64,000 nt of DNA from Nocardioides plantarum (lineage in GTDB: Bacteria > Actinomycetota > Actinomycetes > Propionibacteriales > Nocardioidaceae), in contig NZ_VDMS01000002.1 in assembly GCF_006346395.1 (NCBI RefSeq), positions 186,001-250,000 of the forward strand, written 5' to 3'. Positions 26,609 through 35,769 of this stretch are shown here, one piece after another. Numbering within the stretch: position 1 is the stretch's first letter; each line of letters opens with the position of its first letter. The notes under the pieces were generated by a model. The model was given only the letters and a program-made list of their open reading frames with translations. It was not told where the DNA came from and made no database searches. The translations under genes and the position numbers were made by a program.

Positions 26609-29296
26609 TCAATGCGCCGCGTCGTGCCAGGAGCGACCGGTGCCGACGGAGACGTCGAGCGGCACGGTGAGGTCGGCGGCGCCGGCCATCTGCTCGCGCA
26701 CCACCCGCTCGAGGGCCTCGGCCTCACCCGGCGCGACCTCGAAGACGAGCTCGTCGTGGACCTGGAGCAGCATCCGAGAGCGCAGCGAGCTCGCGTCGAG
26801 CGCCTCCTGGGTGCGCAGCATGGCCACCTTGATCAGGTCGGCGGCCGAGCCCTGGATGGGGGCGTTGAGGGCCATCCGCTCCGCCATCTCGCGCCGCTGG
26901 CGGTTGTCGCTGTTGAGGTCGGGCAGGTAGCGCCGCCGGCCCATGATGGTCTCGGTGTAGTCGTCCTTGCGGGCCTGGACGACCACGCTCTGCAGGTAGT
27001 CGCGGATGCCGCCGAAGGTCTCGAAGTACTCGTCCATCAGCCCGCGCGCCTCACCGGGCTCGATGCCGAGCTGCTGACCCAGGCCGAAGGCGGACAGCCC
27101 GTAGGCCAGGCCGTAGTTCATCGCCTTGATCTTGGCGCGCTGCTCGACGGTCACCTGGTCGGCCGGGGTGTCGAAGACCCGCGCCGCGGTGATCGAGTGG
27201 AAGTCGCTGCCGGACCGGAACGCCTCGATGAGCAGGGCGTCGTCGGACAGGTGGGCCATGATCCGCATCTCGATCTGGCTGTAGTCGGCGGTCAGCAGCG
27301 ACTCCTGTCCCTCGCCCACGACGAAGCCCTCGCGGATGCGACGGCCCTCCTCGGTGCGGATCGGGATGTTCTGCAGGTTGGGCTCGGTGCTGGACAACCG
27401 ACCGGTGGCGGCGATGGTCTGGTTGAACGTGGTGTGGATGCGGCCGTCGGGCGCCACCGTCTTGAGCAGGCCGTCGATGGTCTGCCGCAGCCGGATCACG
27501 TCTCGGTGCCGCAGCAGGTGGGCCAGGAACGGGTGCTCGGTCTTGACGTAGAGGGCCTGCAGCGCGTCGGCGTCGGTCGTGTAGCCCGTCTTGGTCTTCT
27601 TGGTCTTGGGCATCTCGAGCTCGTCGAACAGCACCGCCTGCAGCTGCTTGGGCGAGCCCAGGTTGATCTCGCGCCCGATCGTGTCGTAGGCCGACTCGGC
27701 GGCTCGGCGCACCTCGGTGTCGAACTCGCTCTGCAGGGACTCGAGGTAGTCGACGTCGACGGCGATGCCGGTCTGCTCCATGCGGGCCAGCAGGTGCACC
27801 AGGGGCAGCTCGACCCCCGCGAGCAGCGGTGCGGCGCCGCGCTCGTCGAGCTCGGCGTCGAGCGCCTCGGCGAGGTCGAGGACCGCGCGGGCGTGGAGCA
27901 TCGCGGGACCGGCGACGTCGGTGCTGGCGTCGAAGAGCAGCCCCTGGTCGTCCTCGCCCTGCTCCTGCTTGAGCTCGCGCTTGAGGTAGCGCACGGTCAG
28001 GTCGGCCAGGTCGTAGGACCGCTGGTCGGGGCGCACGAGGTAGGCGGCCAGCGCGGTGTCGCTCACGACGCCGGCCAGGGTCCACCCGTGGGCCGCCAGC
28101 GCCAGCTCGGGGCCCTTGGCGTCGTGGAAGACCTTGGGCCGGTCGGGGGCGGCCAGCCACGCGGCCAGCGCGGCGTCGTCGTCGGGGGTCAGGGTCGTGG
28201 CGTCGACGTAGGCCGAGCGGCCCGTCGCGGTCGCCAGGCCCAGGCCCTCGACCTGGCCGGTGCCGCTGCCCCAGGTGCCGCGGACGTGCAGACCGGTGCG
28301 CTCCTCGCCGAGCTCGGCCAGCCAGTCCCCCACGGTGCCCGGCTCGAGCGCCGCGCCGGACAGCTCGAAGCCGCCCTCCTCGAGGATCTCGACCGAGCCG
28401 ACCTCCTCGAACAGGCGGTTGCGCAGCACCCGGAACTCGAGACCGTCGAACAGCGTGTGCACCTCCTGGCGGTCCCAGGCCTGGCGGGCCATGTCACGCG
28501 GGTGCAGGTCGAGGTCGAGGTCGCGGATCAGGGCGTTGAGCCGGCGGTTGCGGATGACGTCGCCGAGGTGGGCCCGCAGGCTGTCGCCGGCCTTGCCCTT
28601 GATCTCGTCGGCGTGGGTGATGAGGTTGTCGAGGCCGTCGTAGGTGGCCAGCCACTTGGCCGCGGTCTTGGGGCCGACGCCGGGGATGCCGGGGAGGTTG
28701 TCGGAGTCCTCACCCACCAGCGCGGCGAGCTCGGGGTAGCGGTCGGGCACCACGCCGTACTTGGCCTCGACGGTCGCCGGGGTGTGCCGCGCCATCTCGG
28801 ACACGCCGCGCATCGGGTAGAGCAGGGTGCTGGCCTCGGTGACCAGCTGGAACGCGTCGCGGTCGCCGGAGAGGATGAGGACCTCCATGCCCTCGGCCAG
28901 CGCCTGCGTCGTGAGGGTCGCGATGATGTCGTCGGCCTCGAAGCCGGGCTTCTTCAGGTAGGGGATGCGCAGCGCGTCGAGGACCTCCTCGATGAGCGCC
29001 AGCTGGCCACCGAACTCGTCGGGGCTCTTGTTGCGCTTGGCCTTGTATTCGGAGTACTCCTCCATGCGGAAGGTCTGGCGCGAGACGTCGAAGGCGACCG
29101 CGATGTGGGTCGGCTGCTCGTCGCGGAGCATATTGATCAGCATCGAGGTGAACCCGAAGACCGCGTTGGTGTGCTGCCCGGTGGTGGTGGAGAAGTTCTC
29201 GACCGGCAGCGCGAAGAACGCCCGGTAGGCCAGGGAGTGGCCGTCGAGCAGGAGCAGCCGCGGAGGGGTGGACGGATCAACGGGTGCCTCGGTCAC
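26609..29296 (-). CDS. polA: DNA polymerase I
   Basis: An 895-aa family A polymerase, the usual actinobacterial length. Residues 10-300 form the 5'-nuclease (LLLLDGHSLAYRAFFALP at the start; the helix-hairpin-helix region is GIPGVGPKTAAKWL). Residues ~310-490 are the 3'-exonuclease-like domain, which in Actinobacteria usually lacks the catalytic acids. The rest is the polymerase, with LLTADYSQIEMRIMAHLS (motif A), RAKIKAMNYGLAYGLSAFGL (motif B) and QVHDELVFE (motif C). It removes RNA primers and fills gaps in Okazaki-fragment processing and repair. GTG 29296 is chosen (VTEAPVDP); the frame continues upstream without support. It is divergent from the thioesterase gene. Confidence 0.97.
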   Translation of the reverse strand: MTEAPVDPSTPPRLLLLDGHSLAYRAFFALPVENFSTTTGQHTNAVFGFTSMLINMLRDEQPTHIAVAFDVSRQTFRMEEYSEYKAKRNKSPDEFGGQLALIEEVLDALRIPYLKKPGFEADDIIATLTTQALAEGMEVLILSGDRDAFQLVTEASTLLYPMRGVSEMARHTPATVEAKYGVVPDRYPELAALVGEDSDNLPGIPGVGPKTAAKWLATYDGLDNLITHADEIKGKAGDSLRAHLGDVIRNRRLNALIRDLDLDLHPRDMARQAWDRQEVHTLFDGLEFRVLRNRLFEEVGSVEILEEGGFELSGAALEPGTVGDWLAELGEERTGLHVRGTWGSGTGQVEGLGLATATGRSAYVDATTLTPDDDAALAAWLAAPDRPKVFHDAKGPELALAAHGWTLAGVVSDTALAAYLVRPDQRSYDLADLTVRYLKRELKQEQGEDDQGLLFDASTDVAGPAMLHARAVLDLAEALDAELDERGAAPLLAGVELPLVHLLARMEQTGIAVDVDYLESLQSEFDTEVRRAAESAYDTIGREINLGSPKQLQAVLFDELEMPKTKKTKTGYTTDADALQALYVKTEHPFLAHLLRHRDVIRLRQTIDGLLKTVAPDGRIHTTFNQTIAATGRLSSTEPNLQNIPIRTEEGRRIREGFVVGEGQESLLTADYSQIEMRIMAHLSDDALLIEAFRSGSDFHSITAARVFDTPADQVTVEQRAKIKAMNYGLAYGLSAFGLGQQLGIEPGEARGLMDEYFETFGGIRDYLQSVVVQARKDDYTETIMGRRRYLPDLNSDNRQRREMAERMALNAPIQGSAADLIKVAMLRTQEALDASSLRSRMLLQVHDELVFEVAPGEAEALERVVREQMAGAADLTVPLDVSVGTGRSWHDAAH

Positions 29297-29350
29297 GCGC
29301 CCGACCCTAGCCGTCACCGCCGACACCCCGGCGCACGGCAGGATGGCGGC

Positions 29351-29794
29351 ATGAACTCCACGCCGGACGACGAGAGCCAGGCCGTCATCGAGGCCATGTC
29401 CACGATGCCGATGGGTGCGCTCAACGACAAGATGGGGGTCGTGCTGGTCGAGATGACCGCCGACCGGATCGTCGCGACCATGCCGGTCGAGGGCAACCAG
29501 CAGCCCTACGGCCTGCTCCACGGGGGTGCCTCGGTCGTCCTGGCCGAGACCCTCGGCTCGATGGGCTCGGCGATCCACGCCCACCCGATGGACAAGGTCG
29601 CCGTCGGCGTCGACATCAACGCCACCCACCACCGCTCGGCGACCAGCGGTCTGGTCACCGGGGTCGCGACGCCGGTGCACCGCGGCCGGTCGAGCGCGTG
29701 CTGGGAGGTGGTGATCACCGACGAGCGCGGCAAGCGCGTGTGCACGTCGCGGATCACCTGTGCCCTGGTCCCCAAGGCCAGCCTCGGGATGTGA
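29351..29794 (+). CDS. PaaI-family hotdog thioesterase
   Basis: A 147-aa protein with the hotdog core QQPYGLLHGGASVVLAETLGSMGS, in which HGG and the following Glu are the expected active-site elements. The sequences VDINATHHRSATSGLVTGVATPVHRGRSSACWEVVITDERGKRVCTSRITCALVP follow the 4HBT/PaaI pattern. It likely hydrolyses an aromatic or fatty acyl-CoA in the cytoplasm as a homotetramer. ATG 29351 lies 54 bp from the polA start on the other strand. The gene converges with the GNAT gene 28 bp downstream. In Streptomyces a thioesterase next to polA is common, so this is ordinary core context. Confidence 0.9.
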   Translation: MNSTPDDESQAVIEAMSTMPMGALNDKMGVVLVEMTADRIVATMPVEGNQQPYGLLHGGASVVLAETLGSMGSAIHAHPMDKVAVGVDINATHHRSATSGLVTGVATPVHRGRSSACWEVVITDERGKRVCTSRITCALVPKASLGM

Positions 29795-29822
29795 GCGCCG
29801 ACCCCAGCGATCAGCAGGGCGG

Positions 29823-30410
29823 TCAGGAGTTGGGCGTGAGGGGCGGGCGGGCGCGCCGCATCGAGCGACGTGCGGCCAGCACGCGGGTGAGCTGGCGCCC
29901 GTCGGCCGCCGACGCCTGCAGCGCCGGCCGCTGGGCGCTCAGCCGGGCCCGGACGGCTGCCACCGGCGCCGACCGGTAGGTCGCCAGCGGCCCGAGTGCG
30001 AGGCGGGCCATGAAGCGGTTGCCGTCGCGCGAGCCGGCGGTCACGGCGGTGCAGACCTGGGTCACGCCGATCTCCTCGGCGAACGACACCGAGCACTCCA
30101 TCAGCATCCGGCCGATGCCGTGGCGCCGGAAGTCGGGGGCGACGCAGGGTGAGAGCACCTGGACGGCGTGGTCGAGGTTGAGCGAGCTCACGGTCGTCGC
30201 CTTGAGCAGCACCGCCCCGGCCCGCTGCCCGTCGTACTCGGCGACGACCAGGCGCTGCTCTGGTGTGGAGCCCGCCGTCTTGATGATGTGCTCGAGGTCG
30301 GCGACCAGGTCGGGCTGCTCGGCCCGGCGCATCGCGCCGGACCACAGCTCGACCAGGAACGGCGCATCGTGAACCTCGGCGGCGCGCAGCATGACGAGCG
30401 ACCGTGACAC
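29823..30410 (-). CDS. GNAT-family N-acetyltransferase
   Basis: A 195-aa protein with a standard GNAT fold. The acetyl-CoA pyrophosphate loop is VAPDFRRHGIGRMLMECSVSFAEE (motif A, about residues 94-117). The preceding strand is LNLDHAVQVLSPC, and the following one is VTQVCTAVTAGSRDGNRFMARLALGPLA. The C-terminal ~50 residues form a basic arginine-rich tail that is not part of the fold. The acetyl acceptor is unknown. It is transcribed toward the thioesterase gene and divergently from the DUF554 gene, with a 107-bp spacer in between that shows no other feature. Confidence 0.83.
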   Translation of the reverse strand: MSRSLVMLRAAEVHDAPFLVELWSGAMRRAEQPDLVADLEHIIKTAGSTPEQRLVVAEYDGQRAGAVLLKATTVSSLNLDHAVQVLSPCVAPDFRRHGIGRMLMECSVSFAEEIGVTQVCTAVTAGSRDGNRFMARLALGPLATYRSAPVAAVRARLSAQRPALQASAADGRQLTRVLAARRSMRRARPPLTPNS

Positions 30411-30517
30411 CGACGACCTCCTGCTCGTGCCCGAGGGGCTGCGGCCCCCCAGGGCCCTGGCTCGCCGACGAACACTACGCTCAGGGCGCTCGGCGTGACA
30501 GAGGAGGCCTGAGTTTC

Positions 30518-31264
30518 GTGTTCCCCGGCATCGGCACCGCCGTCAACGTGGCGACCGTGCTCGCCGGAGCGGTGCTCGGTCGGCTCCTCGGCGACCGACT
30601 GCCCCAGCGGACCCGCGACCTGGTGACCGACGGCCTGGGCCTGGTCACCCTGCTGATCGCGGCCACCTCGGCCGTCGCGGTGCTCGACCCGGCCCTGGCC
30701 AGCGAGGTCGGCGACAGCGCGCCGATGCTGATCGTGCTGGGCGCCGTGCTCCTCGGCGGGGTCGCGGGCTCGCTGTGCCGCCTCGAGAGCCGGGTGGAGG
30801 CGCTCGGTGGGTGGCTGCAGCGTCGACTGGCCGGCGAGCAGGGATCCGCGGAGCGCCAGCGGTTCATCGAGGGCTTCGTGGTGTCGTCCCTGATCTTCTG
30901 CACCGGCCCGCTGACGATCCTGGGAGCGCTCAACGACGGCCTGGGCAACGGCGCCGACCAGCTCTACCTCAAGGCGACCCTCGACGGCTTCGCCGCCATC
31001 GCGTTCGCGGCGTCCTTCGGGTGGGGCGTCGCGGCGAGCGCCGTGACCGTCGTGGTCGTGCAGGGATCGCTGACCGTGCTGGGCGTGGCCGTCGGCGACG
31101 TGCTGCCCGCCGCCCACCTGGCGGCGATCACCGCCACCGGCGGCCTGCTGCTCGTCGGGGTGGCGATGCGCCTGCTCCGGATCCGGGAGATCCCGGTCGC
31201 CGACCTGCTGCCGGCCCTGCTGGTCGCTCCCGCGCTCGTCACGCTCGTCGCCGCCGTACGCTGA
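30518..31264 (+). CDS. DUF554 family membrane protein
   Basis: A 248-aa membrane protein with about seven helices. The family segments are FPGIGTAVNVATVLAGAVLGRLLGDRLP, DGLGLVTLLIAATSA, GEQGSAERQRFIEGFVVSSLIFCTGPLTILGALNDGLG and LYLKATLDGFAAIAFAASFGWGV. DUF554 proteins are presumed transporters or channels of unknown substrate. The GTG at 30518 (VFPGIG) has GAGGAGG upstream at a slightly long spacing of ten bases. It precedes the liv operon on the same strand but is separated by ~210 bp with its own likely promoter, so it is probably an independent unit. Confidence 0.88.
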   Translation: MFPGIGTAVNVATVLAGAVLGRLLGDRLPQRTRDLVTDGLGLVTLLIAATSAVAVLDPALASEVGDSAPMLIVLGAVLLGGVAGSLCRLESRVEALGGWLQRRLAGEQGSAERQRFIEGFVVSSLIFCTGPLTILGALNDGLGNGADQLYLKATLDGFAAIAFAASFGWGVAASAVTVVVVQGSLTVLGVAVGDVLPAAHLAAITATGGLLLVGVAMRLLRIREIPVADLLPALLVAPALVTLVAAVR

Positions 31265-31473
31265 GGCGGCCGCAACCGGGACGAGACAGGGCCCGAGACA
31301 GGAATGTGCCCACGTCGTTACCCGTAGGCGCCGCACGGACGCCCGCCAGGGCATAGCCTGCGCACGGCCGATGTCCGCGGGAACCCCCGCGACGACTGTT
31401 CGACCCGGATATGCTGCCGCGATCTGTGGCCCCGGACCTCGCCCGAGACCACTGCACCGGTGACAGGAGTTCC
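31265..31473 (+). promoter_or_regulatory. Promoter region of the liv operon
   Basis: A 209-bp spacer without a gene. GGATATGCT (with TATGCT as a good -10 hexamer, near 31410) lies about 60 bases before the livH ATG, and ACAGGAG serves as the ribosome site. No recognisable riboswitch or clear operator was seen. Confidence 0.35.
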
Positions 31474-32862
31474 ATGCACACCCGCTCTTCCTCGTTCCCA
31501 GGGCGACCCCGGCGACTCGGCCTCGCCCGGGTCGGGGCGATCGCCGCGCTGTCGCTGCTCGCCCTGCTGCTGGTCGGAGGCGTCTCCTCCGCCGAAGCCG
31601 CCTCGCCGCCCGCCCAGGCCACCGCCGCCGGCTGCCAGGGCACCCCGATCGACAAGACGGTCCGGGGCACCCTGAAGAACTCCGCCGCCGACGACACCCC
31701 CGTGGCCGACGTCAAGATCACCGTCACCAACTGCGACGGCGAGGAGTTCGAGGGCGCGACCGACGAGGCCGGCAACTTCGAGATCGCCTTCACCAGCGGT
31801 CTGGGTCCCGTCTCGGTGACCATCGACCCCGAGACCCTGCCCGACGGCGTCGAGCTGCGCACCGACAAGACCACCAACGTGATCACGGGGTCGCTGTCGA
31901 CCATCAACACCGCGTTCCCGATCGGCCCCGACGACCGCGACACCGAGACCAAGTGGGACCGGGTCCCCGACCTGATCTACAGCGGTCTGCTGTTCGGGCT
32001 GATCCTGGCGCTGGCGGCCCTGGGCCTCAACATGATCTTCGGGACGACCGGGCTGACGAACTTCGCCCACGGTGAGCTGATCAGCTTCGGGGCGATCGTC
32101 ACCTTCTACATCAGCACCGGCGTCGACCTGCCGTTCACCGACTCCGAGCTCAACCTGCCGTTCCTGGTCGCCGCCCCGTTGGCGGTGCTGCTGGCGATGG
32201 GCTTCGGCTGGCTGCAGGACACCTGGCTCTGGAGGCCGCTGCGCAACCGCGACGTCGGCCTGATCGCGGCGATGATCGTGACCATCGGGCTGCAGTTCTT
32301 CCTGCGCAACATCTACGCCTACGTGACCGGCTCGCGGTTCCAGACCTACGACGAGTACTACACGCCGGACGGCAAGGACTTCCACGGGCTGTTCACCTAC
32401 ACCTCGCGTGACCTGTTCGTGGCCGGCACCTGCATCGTGGTGCTCCTGGCCGTCATCCTCGCGCTCTCCTACACCCGCCTGGGCCGCGCGACGCGCGCCG
32501 TCGCCGACAACCCCGCCCTGGCCGCCTCGACCGGCATCAACGTCGACCGCGTCATCTCCATGGTGTGGATCGTCGGCACCGGCCTGGCCGCCCTGGCCGG
32601 CGTCTTCCTCGGCTTCCAGCTGGGCGTGACCTACCAGATCGGCCAGCTGGTCCTGCTGCTGCTGTTCGCCGCGATCTGCGTCGGCGGGCTGGGCTCGATC
32701 TGGGGTGCCGTCGTCGGTGCCCTCCTGATCGGCGTGCTCATCGACCTGTCCACGCTGTTCATCAACGCCGACCTCAAGAACGCCGGCGCCCTGCTCCTGC
32801 TCATCGTGATCCTTCTCGTCCGCCCCCAAGGCCTCCTGGGCCGCCGGGAACGGATCGGCTGA
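31474..32862 (+). CDS. livH: Branched-chain amino acid ABC permease LivH with an N-terminal secreted beta-domain
   Basis: A 462-aa fusion. Residues 1-43 form a signal-like sequence ending VSSAEAAS. Residues ~50-145 form an extracytoplasmic domain with a conserved Cys pair (AAGCQGT, TNCDG) and a CarboxypepD_reg/Cna-B-like pattern (TVRGTLKN, ATDEAGNFEIAFTSGLGPVSVTI). Residues ~160-462 are a normal LivH permease (LALAALGLNMIFGTTGLTNFAHGELISFGA; GLGSIWGAVVGALLIGVL). LivH is normally about 290-310 residues. It forms the channel with LivM for import of branched-chain amino acids or similar compounds. ACAGGAG precedes ATG 31474. The extra domain may contact the binding protein; this is inference. 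Confidence 0.9.
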   Translation: MHTRSSSFPGRPRRLGLARVGAIAALSLLALLLVGGVSSAEAASPPAQATAAGCQGTPIDKTVRGTLKNSAADDTPVADVKITVTNCDGEEFEGATDEAGNFEIAFTSGLGPVSVTIDPETLPDGVELRTDKTTNVITGSLSTINTAFPIGPDDRDTETKWDRVPDLIYSGLLFGLILALAALGLNMIFGTTGLTNFAHGELISFGAIVTFYISTGVDLPFTDSELNLPFLVAAPLAVLLAMGFGWLQDTWLWRPLRNRDVGLIAAMIVTIGLQFFLRNIYAYVTGSRFQTYDEYYTPDGKDFHGLFTYTSRDLFVAGTCIVVLLAVILALSYTRLGRATRAVADNPALAASTGINVDRVISMVWIVGTGLAALAGVFLGFQLGVTYQIGQLVLLLLFAAICVGGLGSIWGAVVGALLIGVLIDLSTLFINADLKNAGALLLLIVILLVRPQGLLGRRERIG

Positions 32863-32878
32863 GGCGAAAGGACCGCTC

Positions 32879-33856
32879 ATGCCTGACTTCATCTCCGTCC
32901 CGTTCCACGACGGGCTGTCACCGATCGCCATCTCCTACGTGCTCGCCGCGATGGGTCTCAACATCCACTTCGGCTACACCGGCCTGCTCAACTTCGGCCA
33001 GGCCGCGTTCGCGGCGGCCGGCGGCTACGCCATGGCGGTCACCATCGTCTCCTTCGACGTGCCCTTCATCCCGGCGATCCTCCTCGGGATCCTGGCCGCC
33101 GTCGTGCTGTCCCTGATCATGGGCATCCCGACCCTGCGACTACGCGCCGACTATCTGGCCATCGTCACCATCGCGGTGGCCGAGATCCTCAGACTCGTCG
33201 TGACGACGTCCTACAAGGACTACTTCCACGCCCGCGACGGGGTCAGCGGGTTCACCTCGACCTTCCGGTCCTGGAGCCCCTACAAGGGCATGGACGGCAA
33301 CTTCTTGACCTTCAGCGCCGGAGACCTGTGGGTGATGACCGTGGGCTGGATCCTGGTCGCCCTGATCTGCGTGCTCGTCTTCCTGCTGATGCGCAGCCCG
33401 TGGGGTCGCGTGCTGAAGTCGATCCGCGAGGACGAGGACGCCGTCCGCTCGCTCGGCAAGAACGTCTACTCCTACAAGCTCCAGGCGCTCATCCTCGGCG
33501 GCGTGATCGGTGCCGTCGGCGGCTTCGTCGGCGCGCTGGGCCTGGCCTCGGTGCAGCCCGACACGTTCACCACCGACTTCACCTTCATCGCCTTCACGAT
33601 GCTGATCCTCGGCGGCGCGGCGCGGGTCCTGTCGCCCGTGGTCGGTGCCGTGCTCTTCTGGGCGCTGCTCTCGCTGCTCGCGGTCGTGCTCAGCTCGCTC
33701 GCCGACCTCTCGTGGATGCCCGACAGCCTGCTCGACAACACCCGGATCGGGAACCTGCGGTTCGCAGCCGTGGGCCTGGCCCTCATGCTGCTGATGATCT
33801 ACCGCCCGCAGGGACTCTTCGGGGACAAGAAGGAGATCGCGATCGATGCCCGCTGA
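32879..33856 (+). CDS. livM: Branched-chain amino acid ABC permease LivM
   Basis: A 325-aa permease with about nine helices. LAAMGLNIHFGYTGLLNFGQAAFAAAGGYAM is the LivM N-terminal signature, GIPTLRLRADYLAIVTIAVAEILR the middle one, and LKSIREDEDAVRSLGKNVYSYKLQALILGG contains the EAA-like coupling loop that touches the ATPases. The C-terminus ends in IYRPQGLFGDKKEI. It pairs with LivH. It starts 16 bp after livH, with GGCGAAAGGA as ribosome site, and overlaps livG by 11 bp. The membrane part is of usual length, without the N-terminal extension seen in its partner. Confidence 0.95.
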   Translation: MPDFISVPFHDGLSPIAISYVLAAMGLNIHFGYTGLLNFGQAAFAAAGGYAMAVTIVSFDVPFIPAILLGILAAVVLSLIMGIPTLRLRADYLAIVTIAVAEILRLVVTTSYKDYFHARDGVSGFTSTFRSWSPYKGMDGNFLTFSAGDLWVMTVGWILVALICVLVFLLMRSPWGRVLKSIREDEDAVRSLGKNVYSYKLQALILGGVIGAVGGFVGALGLASVQPDTFTTDFTFIAFTMLILGGAARVLSPVVGAVLFWALLSLLAVVLSSLADLSWMPDSLLDNTRIGNLRFAAVGLALMLLMIYRPQGLFGDKKEIAIDAR

Positions 33857-34829
33857 CGACAGCATCAACCTCAGCAAGCCCGGGACGGAGCCGGCCGCCG
33901 TACCCGCCGAGCCCGCCGCCGGCGGCCCCGTCACCGGCAAGGCCGGGCTCGTCGGCCTGGCCGCCGAGCCGGGGGTCGCCAAGCCCGACCCGATCCTGGT
34001 CGCGCACGGCATCACCCGGCAGTTCGGTGGCCTCAAGGCCGTCGACGTGGCCCACGTCGAGGTCCAGCGCGGGGTGATCACCGCGCTGATCGGCCCCAAC
34101 GGCGCCGGCAAGACGACGTTCTTCAACCTGCTCACCGGGTTCGACACCCCCGACGCCGGCGACCGGTCCTTCAACGGCAAGTCGCTGAAGCGGTCCTCGG
34201 CCAGCCGGGTCGCCCGGCTCGGGATGGTGCGCACCTTCCAGCTGACCAAGGTGCTCTCGAAGCTCACGGTCATGGAGAACATGCGCCTGGGCGCCACCGG
34301 CCAGCTCGGCGAGCGCTTCTGGGCTGCCCCGTTCCGCTTCCTGTGGGCCGACCAGGAGAGCAACGTGACCGCGCGGGCGACCGAGCTGCTGCAGCGCTTC
34401 AAGCTCGACGCCAAGGCCGACGACTTCGCCGGCTCCCTGTCGGGCGGGCAGCGCAAGCTGCTCGAGATGGCCCGCTCCCTCATGGTCAACCCCGAGCTGG
34501 TGATGCTCGACGAGCCGATGGCCGGGGTCAACCCCGCGCTCAAGCAGTCGCTGCTGGGCCACGTGAAGTCGCTGCGCGAGGAGGGCATGTCCGTGCTCTT
34601 CGTCGAGCACGACATGGACATGGTGCGCGACATCTCCGACTGGGTCATCGTGATGGCCCAGGGCCAGGTGATCGCCGAGGGTCCCCCCGACTCCGTCATG
34701 ACCGACCAGCGCGTGATCGACGCCTACCTCGGCGCCCACCACGACACCGACATCACCGAGCTCGACCTCGAGGCGGTTGCCGCCGAGGCCGAGGCCGAGA
34801 TTCTTTCCGAGCGAGGAGACTCCGCGTGA
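33846..34829 (+). CDS. livG: Branched-chain amino acid ABC ATP-binding protein LivG
   Basis: A 327-aa ATPase. Walker A is GPNGAGKTTFFNLLTG (about residues 86-101), the signature is LSGGQRKLLEMARSL, Walker B is LVMLDEPMAGVNP and the H-loop is LFVEHDMDM. The first ~50 residues are an Ala/Pro/Gly-rich extension not found in most LivG proteins (about 250-260 residues), and the C-terminal ~20 are acidic (AEAEAEILSERGD). The LivG/LivF pair powers the LivHM channel. The ATG lies 11 bp before the end of livM, so translation is coupled. Its stop overlaps the livF start (GTGA). Confidence 0.95.
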   Translation: MPADDSINLSKPGTEPAAVPAEPAAGGPVTGKAGLVGLAAEPGVAKPDPILVAHGITRQFGGLKAVDVAHVEVQRGVITALIGPNGAGKTTFFNLLTGFDTPDAGDRSFNGKSLKRSSASRVARLGMVRTFQLTKVLSKLTVMENMRLGATGQLGERFWAAPFRFLWADQESNVTARATELLQRFKLDAKADDFAGSLSGGQRKLLEMARSLMVNPELVMLDEPMAGVNPALKQSLLGHVKSLREEGMSVLFVEHDMDMVRDISDWVIVMAQGQVIAEGPPDSVMTDQRVIDAYLGAHHDTDITELDLEAVAAEAEAEILSERGDSA

Positions 34830-35674
34830 GCGACCTGTCCAAGCGTCCGAGCACCGAGCTCGACGACCTCGAGGCCGACGCCGTCGTCCCCGTCGACAGC
34901 GCGGCCGAGGCGCGCGCCGCCCAGGCGCGCGAGAAGCACCTGGCCGCCGCCGACGGCGCGGTCCTGCGCGCCGACAACCTGATCGCCGGCTACGTGCCCG
35001 GGGTCAACATCCTCAACGGCGCCGACCTCTACTGCCAGCCCGGCGAGCTCGTCGGCATCATCGGTCCCAACGGCGCCGGCAAGTCCACCCTGCTCAAGGC
35101 GCTGTTCGGCCTGGTCAAGGTGCACACGGGGTCGGTGGTCCTGCGTGGCGACGACATCACCAACGCCCGCGCCGACGTGCTGGTGACCAAGGGCATCGGC
35201 TTCGTGCCGCAGTCCAACAACGTGTTCCCCAGCCTCACCATCGCCGAGAACCTCCAGATGGGCTGCTACCAGGCCCCCTCGAAGTTCTCCTCCCGGTTCG
35301 AGTTCGTCACCTCCATCTTCCCCGCCCTCGGGACCCGGCGCGGCCAGCGCGCCGGCTCGCTCTCCGGTGGCGAGCGACAGATGGTCGCCATGGGCCGAGC
35401 GCTGATGATGGAGCCTTCGGTGCTGCTCCTCGACGAGCCGTCCGCCGGGCTGTCCCCCGCGCTGCAGGACGAGGTGTTCGTCCAGACCCGCGAGATCAAC
35501 CGGGCCGGCGTCAGCGTCGTCATGGTCGAGCAGAACGCCGCCCGCTGCCTGCAGATCTGCGACCGCGGCTACGTGCTCGACCAGGGCCGCAACGCCTACA
35601 CCGCGACCGGTCGCGAGCTCGCGACCGACCCGAAGGTCATCGAGCTCTACCTCGGCACCCTCGCCAAGAGCTGA
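34826..35674 (+). CDS. livF: Branched-chain amino acid ABC ATP-binding protein LivF
   Basis: A 282-aa ATPase. Walker A is GPNGAGKSTLLKALFGLV, the Q-loop region is GIGFVPQSNNVFPSLTIAENL, the signature is LSGGERQMVAMGRALM, Walker B is VLLLDEPSAGLSP and the H-loop position is VVMVEQN (Gln after Glu instead of His, usual for LivF). An N-terminal extension of ~45 mostly charged residues precedes the domain. The GTG at 34826 shares bases with the livG TGA (GTGA), and GAGGAGAC is the ribosome site. It is the last gene of the operon and is followed by a strong terminator. The cognate binding-protein gene is convergent, 350 bp away. Confidence 0.95.
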   Translation: MSDLSKRPSTELDDLEADAVVPVDSAAEARAAQAREKHLAAADGAVLRADNLIAGYVPGVNILNGADLYCQPGELVGIIGPNGAGKSTLLKALFGLVKVHTGSVVLRGDDITNARADVLVTKGIGFVPQSNNVFPSLTIAENLQMGCYQAPSKFSSRFEFVTSIFPALGTRRGQRAGSLSGGERQMVAMGRALMMEPSVLLLDEPSAGLSPALQDEVFVQTREINRAGVSVVMVEQNAARCLQICDRGYVLDQGRNAYTATGRELATDPKVIELYLGTLAKS

Positions 35675-35697
35675 GCCCACCCTCGTCGTACGACGAA

Positions 35698-35739
35698 GCG
35701 CCCCGTCCCCGCACTTGAGCGGGGGCGGGGCGCTTTCTC
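35698..35739 (+). terminator. Rho-independent terminator of the liv operon
   Basis: GCGCCCCGTCCCCGC pairs with GCGGGGGCGGGGCGC across a short ACTTGA loop (one mismatch or bulge), followed by TTTCTCTT. It begins 24 bp after the livF stop. Confidence 0.85.
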
Positions 35740-35769
35740 TTCGCCGAGCAGGACCGCCGGGCCCTGTGG

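Noticed and set aside
31265..31473. Amino-acid riboswitch before the liv operon
   Set aside because: No conserved multi-stem structure or known riboswitch core could be recognised in the 209-bp leader.
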